From Lineus longissimus (lineage: Eukaryota; Nemertea; Pilidiophora; Heteronemertea; Lineidae), in the NCBI RefSeq assembly GCF_910592395.1, contig NC_088322.1:7499431-7559430 (forward strand): DNA of 60,000 nt, in the 5' to 3' direction. Positions 1-12,031 of this stretch are shown here, piece after piece. The position numbers and the translations under genes were made by a program. How positions within the stretch are numbered: the first letter of the stretch is position 1; every line of letters starts with the position of its first letter. The notes beneath the pieces are model-generated. The model was not told where the DNA came from, did not search any database, and worked only from the letters and a program-made list of their open reading frames with translations.

Positions 1-166
1 AATACTGCTGTGTCCATCGTCTGTCGTCGTCTTTTTGGCTCACTGTACGGGAGTCTATACAAATTACAATACTGCTGTGTCCATCGTCTGTCGTCGTCTT
101 TTTGGCTCACTGTACGGGAGTCTATACAAATTACAATACCGCTGTGTCCATCGTCCGTCGTCGTCT
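1..166 (+). repeat. 67-bp tandem satellite at the left window edge
   Basis: Units begin at 1, 68 and 135 with AATACTGCTGTGTCCATCGT. Copies 1 and 2 are nearly identical and copy 3 is partial. The array probably extends left of the window. Confidence 0.95.
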
Positions 167-844
167 GTATCCTGTTTCTAAAACAGTGGCACGTTTTTTA
201 ACTGCTAAAGCTATGAACTTGAAACTGTACACAGCACCACACATGTCAGGTGACCTCTTACACTGAATTTCAGTCCGATCTGGTTCTTGACTTGGCCACC
301 AGGGGGCCAAAAGTGGAAACCTAAAAAGTGTGATATCTTGTTTTTGGTGACTTGTTTTCAATAATATTTTTATGGTAGGTGCACCAAGCAAGGATACATC
401 ACATGTCATGCCTCTTTGATTAGACCTATGTACTCTACATGTAACATGTTTCTTATCCAGGATGAATTCCTAACCACTAGATATCTATACCATGATTCCC
501 TGGCCTTTTCATTGTAAACATGTATTGCCTCAACTTCTTCGTATTGCCAGCAGGCAGAGCCTCGTTACATCAAGAACGACGCCGGAATTACTGCCTCAAC
601 AGAGGGTGTCACATATGTGAACGTATAGTGGATGAAGTTGATGAGGCAGTATCAATCGTTCTCTCAGGTGGCTCCACCGATGATGTTGCATTCCTTGTTT
701 TGCATGCTCCTTCTGCTCACAAAATTAAGATCTGCAGTTAATCAATATTCCACTAGATGGCTCCACTGACGATGCTGTCTGGCATGATGAGTTGTTTTTT
801 TTCACAGATGGAAATGCAAATTTTCATTGTCAAGTGGATTACAG
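167..844. other. Gene-free stretch
   Basis: Only ORFs of chance length (up to 92 codons); no repeat or RNA gene recognised. Confidence 0.5.
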
Positions 845-940
845 CTATACAGCAGAACCTCTCTATTAAGGACACCGTTGCTACTGAGAATTGCTGTTAT
901 TTATAGAGAGGTGTCCTGATTAAAGAGGTGAAATTGAATA
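845..940. mobile_element. Short copy of TIR family D
   Basis: GAACCTCTCTATTAAGGACA on the left and TATAGAGAGGTGTCCTGATT on the right are imperfect reverse complements. The same end sequence is found at 20.8, 21.3 and 47.1 kb, so this is probably a short derivative of that element. Confidence 0.65.
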
Positions 941-1132
941 GAAATGGCCAATTTGGAATCAAAGCATCTGGAATCAAAGTCCAACATTAGACAATGAGGA
1001 AACATTTTCAACAGTGGAAAAAGCCACCTGGGATCAGGTTATATTTCCCAGAAGTCATTGCGAGAATACAACGGCCAGAGGTGACCAAACTGTGAAGAAT
1101 CTGTCTTAAAAAACTCTATGCGAAAACAAATT

Positions 1133-1169
1133 ATCACACAGGTCTACGTATTACGTAAACCTGTGTGAT
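1133..1169. repeat. 37-bp palindrome
   Basis: ATCACACAGGTCTACGTA faces TACGTAAACCTGTGTGAT with one mismatch and almost no loop. Function unknown. Confidence 0.85.
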
Positions 1170-1542
1170 CCTTAAAGGGGAGTTAGTGCAAAACCATCCA
1201 CGCGATTTGGGTAGCACAAATTCAGCATGTAGCAGCCATGATTTGAGTTGACATCGATTACCTCTGGGGAAGTTATTAGTGATTTACTGAGGATGATGAC
1301 CTTAATTGCTACCTTTCTCTAAAGATCTTTTATCCTACGCTACTGCAACATCTAGCATCGAATATATAAATAAATTTGCTCACTTGATCTCTAATGTATT
1401 TGCTAACATGTCATTAGCACATTTTGGTTAATTATTGAGCTCCCACCCACCCAGATGTCAATTTTCATCTATTTCGTATATTTGGGCGAAAAAATAGTAG
1501 ATGGCACTCGAGGCGAAAAGATAGTTGAAAAATGTATGAAAC

Positions 1543-1977
1543 ATAATATCCTGGCAGTTGTTTGCCTCAATCAATTTGGCACATTTCTAAAGATGCGGTA
1601 GCTACGAGCTATGTAAACCATCTAAACCATTGGAGTTACATCCCACTAGTGTAATATGAATCTGTATGAAGTTTGTAAGTTTTAATTATACTTGCTAGAG
1701 AGGTACTGGGTGTCAAAGAAAACATTTGCCACATTTGAAAGTTTCATGAAAAATGGATTCTATTCATTATCCTATGGCATTTGTTTATAATTGCCTCAAT
1801 CAATTTGGCAAACATTTCAAAAGATGCGGTCGCTATGAGCATTCAAAACCATTTGAAATTGGAGTTACATCCCACTAGTTTAATACGAATCTGTATGAAG
1901 TTTGTAAGTTTTAATTATACTTGCTAAAGCAGTACTGGGTGTCATAGAAAATATTTGCCGCTTTTGAAAGTTTCCAG
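1543..1977 (+). repeat. 229-bp tandem duplication
   Basis: Copies at about 1543-1748 and 1768-1977 share TTGCCTCAATCAATTTGGCA, CATCCCACTAGT, GAATCTGTATGAAGTTTGTA and GTACTGGGTGTCA. The copies differ by scattered substitutions. Confidence 0.93.
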
Positions 1978-4320
1978 ATCAGTACTGTATACATAGGTTA
2001 CCTGTAATTTACTCCTACTCACTCCTCCAATCCATTCTATTCTGTGAGAGGTACATTATTTGCAATAAACTTTACTTCAAATTTGGACTGAAACAACATT
2101 TTTTTAAACACCTAGTACTTTATTTGCTCTGGAATGGATCCTGGTGGTTATGAAGGAGACAACGCTAACTTGACTAAGTGATTTTCCGCCATCGTTATTT
2201 GACTTGTTACTTGGTGTATGAGTATACAGGGATGACTCCAATATATTAGTCAGTTAGATATCTGTATCATATAGTGGTGAGAGTACATTGGAGGATAAAC
2301 GTGTTGGTAGTGTGTGTTGTTGAACTTCATTTCATGAGGATAATTCTGAGAAGTACATGAGTGTGTGATTTCATTTTGATCATACATAAAATTTGGAGCA
2401 TATTGCCTCAGTGTCTTAGACTCTTTGAGCAGCAGTTTTGATTCAGGGGATTTAGATTTTAAACAGCATTATCTTCCATATATCTGTTACTTTAATTTCT
2501 GCAAGTCAACTGATTTTCCAATGACAAAACCATCAATATGAGAAAAAAGGTCAGAAGATTTTTTGCGAATAAAAAAGGATGGTATGATTGATAGACCAAG
2601 TAGGTCAGTCTGCTGCAGTCCGGATGGTGTCGTTTTACTGAGGTACCGGATATGTCTCTATGGTGACTGGTGAATCAGAGTCAGTTGATTTCGTTTCATG
2701 CCTGATGAGTTTGATATTGATTTTTGTAATAAGTTCCTGTGCTATCAGCTGATACTAATACCATCGAACAAATCTAGTGCGGTAGTTGTTGGACCATACG
2801 TTGCTGGTGTTGGACTTCATGTGAACTGACTCAAAACGGAAAACTGGAAACCGTCTAACAGTACTAGTACTCTAAACATTGGTGACTTTACTTTAGAATT
2901 TTCATGTATGGAATGAAATAGATTTTTCGCTGTACCACCATCAAAGACCTTTTGTACCCGTACACTAGCAATACGTCAGTGAAGTTGGATAGTGTAGTCA
3001 CTGAAGTTGGGTAGTGTGTTCATTGCATCAGACTGGAACTACATAACAGCAATTCACAATGGATTTTCAGTTACTTCAAAGGTATAAAAGTGTTCTTTAT
3101 TAATTAATGGTGATTTAAGTATAGTATATTCATGCACTGATTTTTGCTGCAACTTACAAGTGCCTGTGTCCTATCGGCACTATTACCACCATCAGACTAT
3201 TCAAGAAGTTGTGATACTGTGCGCTGCTGGAGTTGTATTTCATGTGGTTTGACACAAAATCCGTCAGTCTATCCATATATGATACAACAGTTCTGGTGAC
3301 TTCTCGTTTTTGGAGTAAAATTGATTTAATGGGGACTGATACATCGAAAGAAAAAGACAAACAAGCGTCGTATTATATGTAGCCGGAAGTGGATTTTGAG
3401 TGACTGCCAGGTGGAATTCAACCAAAATGGATTTCCAGTTATTTCGAAGGTATGCAAATTAGTTAAAACCTTTCAGCAACTTTGCTTTCAGTGCATTTGG
3501 TATGGTCACGTGATGGTACACTTGGGAAAATGATTTGTTTGTTGGTCGTCGCGAGAGCAGACCCTTATTGTCAGGTTCTGTCATTATGTTTGTGGCAGCA
3601 TGTGCCTAGCAACCATGCCTAGCAACGGGCATTTTACACTAAAAAATATCTTTAAAATCATTTTTATTAAAATTTGGTTCCGAGGAATTGTTTGCAGTAC
3701 ATTCAGCCTCTTTGTCACCAATTTTGAGACAAATCGGAGTAAAAGTGTAGACGCTGAATCGATTTGTTTCAGGTCCGTTTAGCTAAATGGCGAGATTGAC
3801 TATGAATGAAGATAGTTTTAGCCCTAGGATGCTCGGCAGTTGTTGAATTGAAATGCAAATTGCGTTGCCAGTATTTGTCCTATTGTAATAAAACTTAAGT
3901 TTTCATTAAAGTTCGTTATCTTGTTCATTAAGTCCTTCGTCTCATGTAAAATGCGAAATGAATAAAATTATTAATTGGGAGCTCAAAATTGATGAGCGTG
4001 TATACGTAGCATGCAGGAATGTTGTGCTGGCCAGCGAGCAGTATGGTGAGTTTCTTCACAAAGCTACGTGTCTTTATCGATGATGTATGAAGAAACTACG
4101 AAGACCCAATGTAAGCAGTAATCTAATCTGTAATACTCTCAAATTTCAACGAAATCAATCAAGTATTTGCCGAGAAATTAGAAATTACGCACAACTTTAC
4201 AGGATCGCGTCAGCCATAATAATGACATTAATGTACATGCAAATGAGGACTGTCACTTGCTCGTCAATACCGAGCAGCTAATCACGTGGGCATAATTATG
4301 ATAATAAGGTACAGCGGTGG
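1978..4320. other. Gene-free stretch
   Basis: About 2.3 kb of AT-rich sequence with ORFs no longer than 68 codons. Loosely similar blocks near 3060 and 3420 (GGATTTTCAGTTACTTCAAA, GGATTTCCAGTTATTTCGAA) suggest an old duplication. Nothing else seen. Confidence 0.5.
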
Positions 4321-4353
4321 AAAAATTCAAATTCAAATTCAAATTCTTTATTA
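4321..4353 (-). repeat. (AAATTC)n with adjacent TTTATTA, probable retroelement tail
   Basis: On the minus strand this reads TAATAAAGAATTTGAATTTG..., a polyadenylation-like signal followed by a hexamer array, as at the 3' ends of some LINEs and SINEs. The body would lie at higher coordinates, but no coding remnant is recognised in it. Confidence 0.4.
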
Positions 4354-4496
4354 CTCTAAAACGCTAAATAGTCTGGTTCTCTGACCTCGATCTCCGGGCT
4401 TTTGGTAGGGTTTAGGAACGGGTCAGGTAACAACAACCGTCTACAAATAACACGGCAGAAAAGAGGAGTGTTATTTTTAGATTCAGCCATTGTTGT

Positions 4497-4996
4497 AATA
4501 CTACAATCAAGATGTACAGACCGGGGGAGCTGGCTGTACGTACCCATAAGTCTTTGCGGTAGTCTCGCGCGTACCGGATATAACCCATCAAGCTTTTCTC
4601 CTTCAGAGAAATACTGCGTTGCGCTCAAGTGCCTTATAAGGCTGTGAACAAAATTAACGTTCGACCAATGAGAAAGCCACATTACCCTGCATACGAGGTT
4701 GGACGCGTGATCACTAAATGACAAGTAAAAATAGAATCAGACCACATGTTTCTATATGTCAGAATGCTGCCGTTTGCTGTAGTACACGTGTGTTGTCCAA
4801 ATTTTCGATTTCAAGCAAGTTTAAGGCCAACCTCGTGTCCACCAGACTAATGCATAATTGGCAGTTGAGCGCAACGCAGTATTTCTCTGAAGGAGAAAAG
4901 CTTGATAGGTTATATCCGGTACGCGCGAGACTACCGCAAAGACTTATGGGTACGTACAGCCAGCTCCCCCGGTCTGTACATCTTGATTGTCGTATT
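4497..4996. repeat. Near-perfect 137-bp inverted repeat with 226-bp spacer
   Basis: 4497-4633 is the reverse complement of 4860-4996 with about three mismatches (for example 4629 against 4864). Shared core: GGGGGAGCTGGCTGTACGTA and TCTTTGCGGTAGTCTCGCGC. The arms are GC-rich compared with their surroundings. Both arms are open when read outward from each end, so the same peptide (SATQYFSEGEKL) appears in a minus and a plus frame. No target-site duplication is seen. It may be a recent inverted duplication or a foldback element. Confidence 0.95.
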
Positions 4997-5339
4997 TCCC
5001 GAGCCAATTATCGTTTTACGGTCGAATTGAGCGCTGTATCTGTCCTAGGATTATGCACTATTATTGAACACATCATTCTACACTGTAGAAATACCGGAAT
5101 TACTCTTAAAATGCGCGATTACGGTTATTTTATGTTTCAGACAAAGGGGTTTCCCCATATAATGACGTCACTTTTAGCGATATTGTCATTTTCGCAAAAG
5201 TACGATTTGGGACGCTAAACCTTGACCGATTGCGTTGGTTTTTGCAGGATAGGTTGTTTATAATATTAAAAAAAATTAGGCATAAGAATTTTTGTGGAAA
5301 TGGTGGTTTAAGCTATTGTTCTATTTATAGATTTTTGTT

Positions 5340-6112
5340 ATTGCCTGACCTACGACAGCGAGAGTGAGGTCAGGAGCCCAGACTATAAAACGCCCACTAG
5401 GGGCCAACGGTTACATAAAATAATTACAAAATATACAATATAAAGTTACAGGGTATACAAAATAAGATCACAAATATTTAAAGACAAAAACATAATAATG
5501 GAAATCAGGACAATATAGAGTTACGCAGTTTAAAGAACTCGTTGATAATCGCAGCAGAGGGAGGTGAAGGATTTTTCAGAAAAATTGTAGTCAGATCCGA
5601 CAGAGACAGAAAATGGAGATCACTTCTATTACAACTGCAATGAGTTTTGCTGTTTTGACGCATATTTAGGGCACACCGCAAGGAAGTGAAAATCATCCTC
5701 AACCTCCCCTGACTTGCAAACCTCACACTTTCTTAGACTACAGTGTCTCCCAGTTTTGATTCTTAGACAATGGGCTTCCAGCATTAATTTTGTGATACAA
5801 GCCCTGTGTTTCACTGATTTAATATCATTTAAATATGTTTGAAGTTCAAATGAAAACATAAGATTACTATACATCGAGTTTTTTATTTGTTGCGATTTCA
5901 CCAAAAATTTCATGTTGACAAATATCTCTAATCGTTTACTGGGCATTAGAGTATAATATTTTCCAGTTATCCACATTAATATTCATTTGATCAAGCCATA
6001 GGTACCCCAACCCGGAGGAATTAAGAACAACATTTCCAAACTTTGGGGACGTTCTGGCATCAACGCGACGACCCATATTCGCCTATAGGCTTGTTTTGTT
6101 AGAAGTGGTACG
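5340..6112 (-). mobile_element. 3' end of a CR1/L2-like LINE, frameshifted
   Basis: Read on the minus strand, about 6090-5945 encodes a frame with GNVVLNSSGLGYLWLDQ, then 5930-5640 in another frame encodes KHRACITKLMLEAHCLRIKT followed by a zinc-knuckle-like CEVCKSGEVEDDFHFLAVC, the standard C-terminal region of many animal non-LTR reverse transcriptases. At least one frameshift and stops separate the parts. 5340-5560 would be the 3' untranslated region, with a small palindrome (CCTGACCT / AGGTCAGG, 5344-5374). The catalytic domain is absent. Confidence 0.75.
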
Positions 6113-6138
6113 ATAATATATTGCCCATCTCCAAATAA

Positions 6139-6345
6139 GGGGCCTTGTCCAAATTATTCGCCGAAATTCACCGGCGAATTTCTGGCGAATTCACGGCGAA
6201 TTTTTACAAGTTCGCCAAAATTCGCCAAAACCTACTCAAAACCTCCTCAAAATTCGCCGGAGACTTTCGGCGAATTTAAGGCGAATTTGTGGCGTTTTTG
6301 GGGCGAATTACGGCGAATTTCGGCGAATAATTTGGACAAGGCCCC
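6139..6345. mobile_element. 207-bp Tourist/PIF-Harbinger-like MITE
   Basis: Terminal inverted repeats of 31 bp (GGGGCCTTGTCCAAATTATT then CGCCGAAATTC) are perfect, and the similarity continues inward. Flanked on both sides by TAA (6136-6138 and 6346-6348), the 3-bp TWA duplication typical of PIF/Harbinger. The interior is built almost wholly from TTCGCC/GGCGAA motifs. No coding capacity. Confidence 0.92.
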
Positions 6346-7394
6346 TAAGTAAAATAACAAAGGCCTTCTGCGTATTGATTTTTAAAATGAGTTATGTTGT
6401 TATGCATAAATTTTCAAATTCAATTATAAATTTCAAATGTTTAATGAACCGTGTAGGACTTTATATTTTGATTGAAAGGAACTGGTCCTGTAATTAACAC
6501 ACAGCTATAAAGAATTCGATCTCAAACATCAGAATGGATAAATAATAATGCGATATTGATGTCTGGAGATTAAAATAAATGGCATTTTATTGATGAGGTT
6601 CTCTATGATAATTGACACACAGTCACATGTTATTATCGTGATATAAATATTATTGGTATTGGAACGTTTGATCTGTTCATGGTAATTAACCCTCTTAATC
6701 TTATAACACTTCCAGTGCCAGCACTCCTTTACCCCCTTTTCATGCCCCGAGGAAAAACGATCAAAAAGCGATATAGGTCTTTTGTGGAAGCTTCCCAAAG
6801 ACCAGAGATTTTTAGAATCAAATATTACTATATTCTCAAGTTACATTTTATTTCTTCATCAAAAAGTGGCAAATGACCCCCTCTCAAGCACCCCCCCCCC
6901 AAAAAAAAGAAAATCCTGAACAGAGAAATGAGTTCAGTTCGAATCTCCCCCTTCAGATGGCGCCATTTGGTTCAAGCTCAGGAAAAATCCAGTGTTGCGT
7001 CATGTCATGTCGCTGACACGGAGATGTGACGAGACATGACACAATACTTAATTTCCCTGTCTCTGACACGGAAGTCTTATTTGTCCCAAAAATGCTTTAT
7101 TTCAGTTGTTTGTGAGCCACAGTTTAGCTTTGCAGGAGAAATGAGTCCTCCCACATCATAGAGCAGGGACTGCTCTTACGCCCCTGCAACCCCAGCAAAC
7201 ACCCATTCAAATCATACTTCGGGGAGGGGGGGGGCAGTTTGCAGGGTTTCATTGCCCCTGTTCACAACATTGTAAAGTGGACTTGGGTCACAGGCACGAG
7301 AAATTATTTTATGTGTGTTGACAGTGTTGTGTGTTTGTCAGTCAATGGGGGCCTGTGGGGGGCTATTGAGCTTTCCCTGAATATTCCCCTAGTG

Positions 7395-7520
7395 CGCTAA
7401 GCATTTTCAGAAAGAGTGCGACCAAGTGCTGGTGAATTAACAGTTTAGTAGGGCATGACATGCTATGCACTTCATTCGCAACTCATGGGGCCATGTACAT
7501 GACGTACGATGCACATCACC
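7395..7520 (+). repeat. Dispersed repeat family E copy
   Basis: GTGCGACCAAGTGCTGGTGA, GGGCATGACATGCTATGCAC and CATGGGGCCATGTACATGAC match 43070-43215 in the same order. Class unknown. Confidence 0.85.
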
Positions 7521-8132
7521 CTCACTGAAAGAGTTAATAGGTATCTAGTGGAGTTCCGGTTGCGTGGTTGCCGGAAGAAAACTGGAGCTTGCTGTGCTCT
7601 GCTCTTGTTGTTTCGGATGGATCCGGATTCAGGACACAATGTCTCGAATCCTGACCTCTATAGTGAATGAGGCCTATTGTTCTCAACCGATCAGTACCAG
7701 GTTCTGTTAGTCTCCACGTCATTGGATGTTGTATGTTGCAGTTGGAGTAATCAGCTTTGTTGATCACTAATACTTGTTTGTTTATGATCAGCTCCGACCA
7801 GTTCAGGCAACAGAAGCTGCGCTCTGACCAATTCTGAATATGGCTTACTCTGGACTTGAAAGGTTGGTAGTCATTTAAGGTTCAGTTCACAGTTTTACTA
7901 AAGGCTACATTACCAATAACTGTGGCTACAGTTCTAATAACTGTACCTAAGCATTCAACAGTTAAGGGGTTGACCAAAGGCACCACCATTTTGACTAGAA
8001 CTTGAAATCTTAAAGCAAGTGAATGCTAATTTCAAGGGTGTGGGTCTGTTCTTTGTTCTTTGTTTTTGTTGGGCATTCACTTCATTGTGAAGGAGTTCGA
8101 TTTCAGAGTTCTCCACTATGCTTTTTGTCCAG

Positions 8133-8268
8133 GCACAGCACCCGGACAGAATCAATTTCCCCTCTTCAGCACCCGGACAAAAGAGTTAGCACCTGGACAT
8201 TCATAAAGTTGGTAATGGTTTTACTGTTAGAGCACCCAGACAGATTTTGCTGCCGACCCGGACAGAAC
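8133..8268 (+). repeat. Irregular AGCACCCGGACAG repeats
   Basis: Five spaced copies of an AGCACCCGGACA-like core within about 130 bp. Also in this stretch lies an 82-codon ORF that the repeat helps keep open. Confidence 0.6.
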
Positions 8269-8350
8269 TGAAGTGAATTCTCAATTGTGTCAAAATATGG
8301 CTACAGCAGCCGGCCCAAAAAAATTGTTGGGGAGAACATTGTAATTGTTT

Positions 8351-8503
8351 AGGATTTCAAGTTCTACCCAGAATAGTGGTCTGAATTCGAAATATTCGAG
8401 AAGTGTATCAGTAATGCTGGGCACTAACGAGGATTTCAAGTTCTACCCAGAATAGTGGTCTGAAATATTCGAGAAATGTATCAGTAATGCTGGGCACTAA
8501 CGA
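8351..8503 (+). repeat. Tandem duplication, 80 and 74 bp
   Basis: Two adjacent copies of GGATTTCAAGTTCTACCCAG through GCTGGGCACTAACGA; the second lacks six bases. Confidence 0.95.
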
Positions 8504-9009
8504 TGATAAGAGAGTTGCTGCCGTTATGCAAAACTTTGCACAAACAAATTACAGAATGTTTGTTTGCATTTCTGATACATGTCAGAGCTGCCCTCTATTC
8601 AGAAGCATAGTAAACTTCATTACTGCTGGGCTGATTTTATCTTGATATTCCTGTTATACAGGAAAATTCAAAGTCATTTTCACACTTTCACCTTTGATAG
8701 TTCCTCCTGTGTGTTTCAACATTGCAAACCACTGCTGGTGTTTCATCGAAAACTTTCCGATTCAATGTAAAAATTCTTCCGTCCGCTTAATGATCTTGCA
8801 GAACGAAATGAGTATCGGGGAGCCAACCACTTGATGAGCTACTTCACATCCAAATGTGGGTTAGCATTTGAATTTGATTGAATTATTAAACAGTTTAGGG
8901 GTGTGACTGTGGCAGTGAGTGCATCCTGGGTTTCGAATTGACGCTTATTGTAATGCCCTTTGTCTTCCAAAGGTCAATGTCCAGTTCCCAAGAATTCAGT
9001 TTTACATTG

Positions 9010-9235
9010 TACCCCTTTAAACGAAAACCATGCAATTGAACGCCAATGTAGATCCTGTAGTCAGTTCCAGTCAAAGATTTTCTCTCCTATTCACGTTCCC
9101 TGCTTACTTTTAAAGGTTGCACCCTTAAAAACGGTGTCAAAACCATGCAATTGAAAGCCCAATACAGATTCTGTAGCCAGTTCCAGTCACAGATACTCTC
9201 ATCTAGTCGTGTTCTCTGCTGACTTTTAAACCGTT
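9010..9235 (+). repeat. Diverged ~115-bp tandem duplication
   Basis: AACCATGCAATTGAA, TGTAG(T/C)CAGTTCCAGTCA and TGCT(T/G)ACTTTTAAA occur in order in both copies. Confidence 0.85.
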
Positions 9236-9486
9236 TGCCAATTGTGATTGATCTATTATCTCGGCGTAGATCCGTGTACCTTTCCTCGTGGAAGCAACAA
9301 CTGCTCTGCCAGCATTCCCTCGTGGTCGATTTGCTAGGATACGGCACGTTTCATTCCTGAGTCTGCATTCAGAAAGCCATTTTTCCAGGGTGGTGACTAA
9401 TTTCAACTTTGGTCGTGATTGTGGAGTACATTGCAGATGCGGTTGTCGATGCTTAGGGATCTGCTTTGAAATATTTTGGCTGGGGA

Positions 9487-9690
9487 AGCTGTTGTGGATA
9501 TTACACTGGGGAATCTGATGTGGTGGTTATTTCACTGAAAAAACTGATGCAAATACTTAACTGGAGAAGCTAATGTGAATATTTCACTGGGGAATCTGAT
9601 GTGAATAATTTCACTGGAGAAGCTGATGTGAATATTTCACTGGGGAATCTGATGCGAATTTTTCACTTGAAAAACTGTTGTGGATACTTC
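9487..9690 (+). repeat. ~33-bp minisatellite
   Basis: About six imperfect copies of CACTGGGGAATCTGATGTGA / ATATTTCACTGGAGAAGC units. Confidence 0.9.
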
Positions 9691-9699
9691 TGAAATGGC

Positions 9700-10930
9700 A
9701 AGAAGGTAAGATTTTTACTCTGATTGTCATATGTATGTGTATAGATATCAGCTATATATCAATGTATGGACATGAAAGTATGGATCATTGATTGATAAGT
9801 GTGTTGTTTCCTTTAAATTTCTCTGCCCCGTCCCCTCCACAAAAAAGCATTCAAAAAGGTAAGAATTGACAAGTTATTATAAGACAACAGGCAGGCAAGT
9901 GACCATTCATGAGAATGCCCTTGATATGTAATTTACGATTTATCCATGAATTTGTGTGATTGTCTTTTCATTTTGAAACAAATTATTTCTGTATAGATTT
10001 TTCCAGTCCTACACTCAATTTAAGATAACGAAAAAAATGACACTTGTGATTTTACACAGAAAATACAGCAGTTGAACAGAATGTTGTATATTATTATCTA
10101 AAACCTCCCAAGTACCTAAAAATGCTTACTTTACCAGAATTGGATAAAATATAATGAAGAACAGGCTATTTGGAGCAAATAGTTGGCACCTTTCCCAGCC
10201 ATTTAAAATTTTTTGCATGCAGTGCCATTTTTTCGTGAAATGGAGTAGTTTGTGGAGGGTTAACAGAGTTATCCATCTTCATTAGTCTGTATCTGATCTC
10301 ATGGCACAGGTTGAGTAAGAAGGAATAGTGAAGCCTTTCATGTATCTTTACCTTTTTTCATAGATGCCATACTGGAGTCATCCACATCCTCCAAACCTTG
10401 CATTAAAGGGGGAGGGAGTACGTGCAGGAGCTCGGGAGTCAGATGGACTTCATATAACTCAATTTGACTTACCTGGCTTATGCCTATACAGAGTGTATCA
10501 ATAAAAATGGTAAACTTTAAAAAATGGCTGTGTATTGTTTGTTTTTTTACACTTGGTATTAAGTTGGGTGCTGTATTTCAATTTTCAATTAAGACCCCTC
10601 GAACTAGATAATCTTGAAACGTAGGCTACTTGTAAATTCCATTTTGGTGTAACGCAACTAAGATTTACTCCGTAGCCGATAATTTTGGCCCAATCTTTGA
10701 TTGAACCTGTTCGTCATGATTCAATCGTACCTCAGGTATTTTGTTCATCCCAAAAGAAACCATGCCTTGTTTTTCTCTTGAGGGAAATCTGAGAATAGGT
10801 AAATGTGTTCTTAAGATACAACTCGAGATTTGTTGTTCGAATAGTTCAGAGTCTGACTAGGCCTTCTCTGAAAATGCTGGACATTGGGCCAATGATATGC
10901 AGCCTCGGTTTCAAGTCTCATTCATAGGTC
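9700..10930. other. Gene-free stretch
   Basis: No recognised gene, element or repeat beyond simple A/T runs. Confidence 0.5.
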
Positions 10931-10934
10931 TGTG

Positions 10935-10990
10935 CGTGAAGAGCCAGGAATTTTAGTTCCTTGAAAGCCACGCTGGTGTCTCATTCAAAA
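10935..10990 (-). mobile_element. SINE-2 fragment
   Basis: AATTTTAGTTCCTTGAAAGC matches the segment next to the tRNA-like head of the SINE-2 copies at 12.2 and 37.3 kb. Confidence 0.5.
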
Positions 10991-12030
10991 ACTACAATAT
11001 ATTTTGCAATGAAACTTATGCAGTGTCCCAAGAAGATTACATGGGCAAGCCATATGACTATGAAGGCAACTGATGGAGTACATCTGATAGTTCAGAATGC
11101 TCTGGAGGTACCGTTGTTACTTTCTTGGACGATATATTTCTGGCTTAAAGAAAAGTCTAACGAAGGGTCACTCTATCAAATGCTTCTGCTGGAGGAGGCT
11201 GATATACGCAAATGTGGGGGGCCTAAATGTACCCCCGCTTGAAGTGAAATCCTCTCATTGACAAAGGGCGGGCAGATAAAGCCACGCATTTGTTCAAGAA
11301 TTTCTGGTCAGGCAAGAAGCTGTAAAAATGCTTGTCTTTGTTGAAAATTGGCAGTTGCAGTGACATGTGATAGTCCTGGGTCTTCACTTTTCACCCAGCC
11401 ATTGTTGTTAAATCACATTTTGAATATAGGCTCTCTTGAAGGGAGGAGAACATCACTTTTCATCCAAAAGCTTCATGAAAAACAGTTGCACCTCTTCACC
11501 CCGCTAAATACAGCCCTGCCCTGCAACATGTGCCGTGATAACTTTGCTGATGAAAATTGCTCACTTAAATAACTCATAAGGAGCTAATGGGAGGGTTGAT
11601 TGACAAAGGGTTAATGCATGCAAAACAAGTGGAATCTAATCACCATGAATAAACAATAACTGTGCACACCATATGGGTAATTTAGCACAGAAAATATTTG
11701 TATAATGAAACGAAATATAGCAGCTTAATGATTGGCGCACAATTGGCAGGAATCACAATAATTGTTTTGTGGTGTAAAAAATGTTTGTATAATTATTGTA
11801 ATGGAAATGTGTTATTGGTTAGTGTATAACTACTGTTTGTTTAGTGCATGATGGAATGGATCTACCCCCTCCCCTCCCCCCCCACCAAAAAAATGAATTT
11901 GCTTTTGAGATGACAATGACTTCTCACATTCAAAAATCTGTTCCCATGTCTTCTTCATCATTTAATAAATGCTTCGTAAACCTATTCGATTTTGCCAGAG
12001 GTATTAAGTCCACTATAGGCTACTGTTTTT
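10991..12030. other. Gene-free stretch
   Basis: A 93-codon ORF at 10961-11242 begins in the SINE-2 fragment and has no recognisable product. Nothing else seen. Confidence 0.45.
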
Positions 12031-12031
12031 A

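Noticed and set aside
4718-5218. 166-codon + ORF, among the longest in the window, and its 122-codon mirror at 4356-4724 (-)
   Set aside because: Both owe much of their length to the inverted-repeat arms. No domain, splice or start evidence; phrases resembling a zinc-knuckle (EHIILHC) are too short to count.
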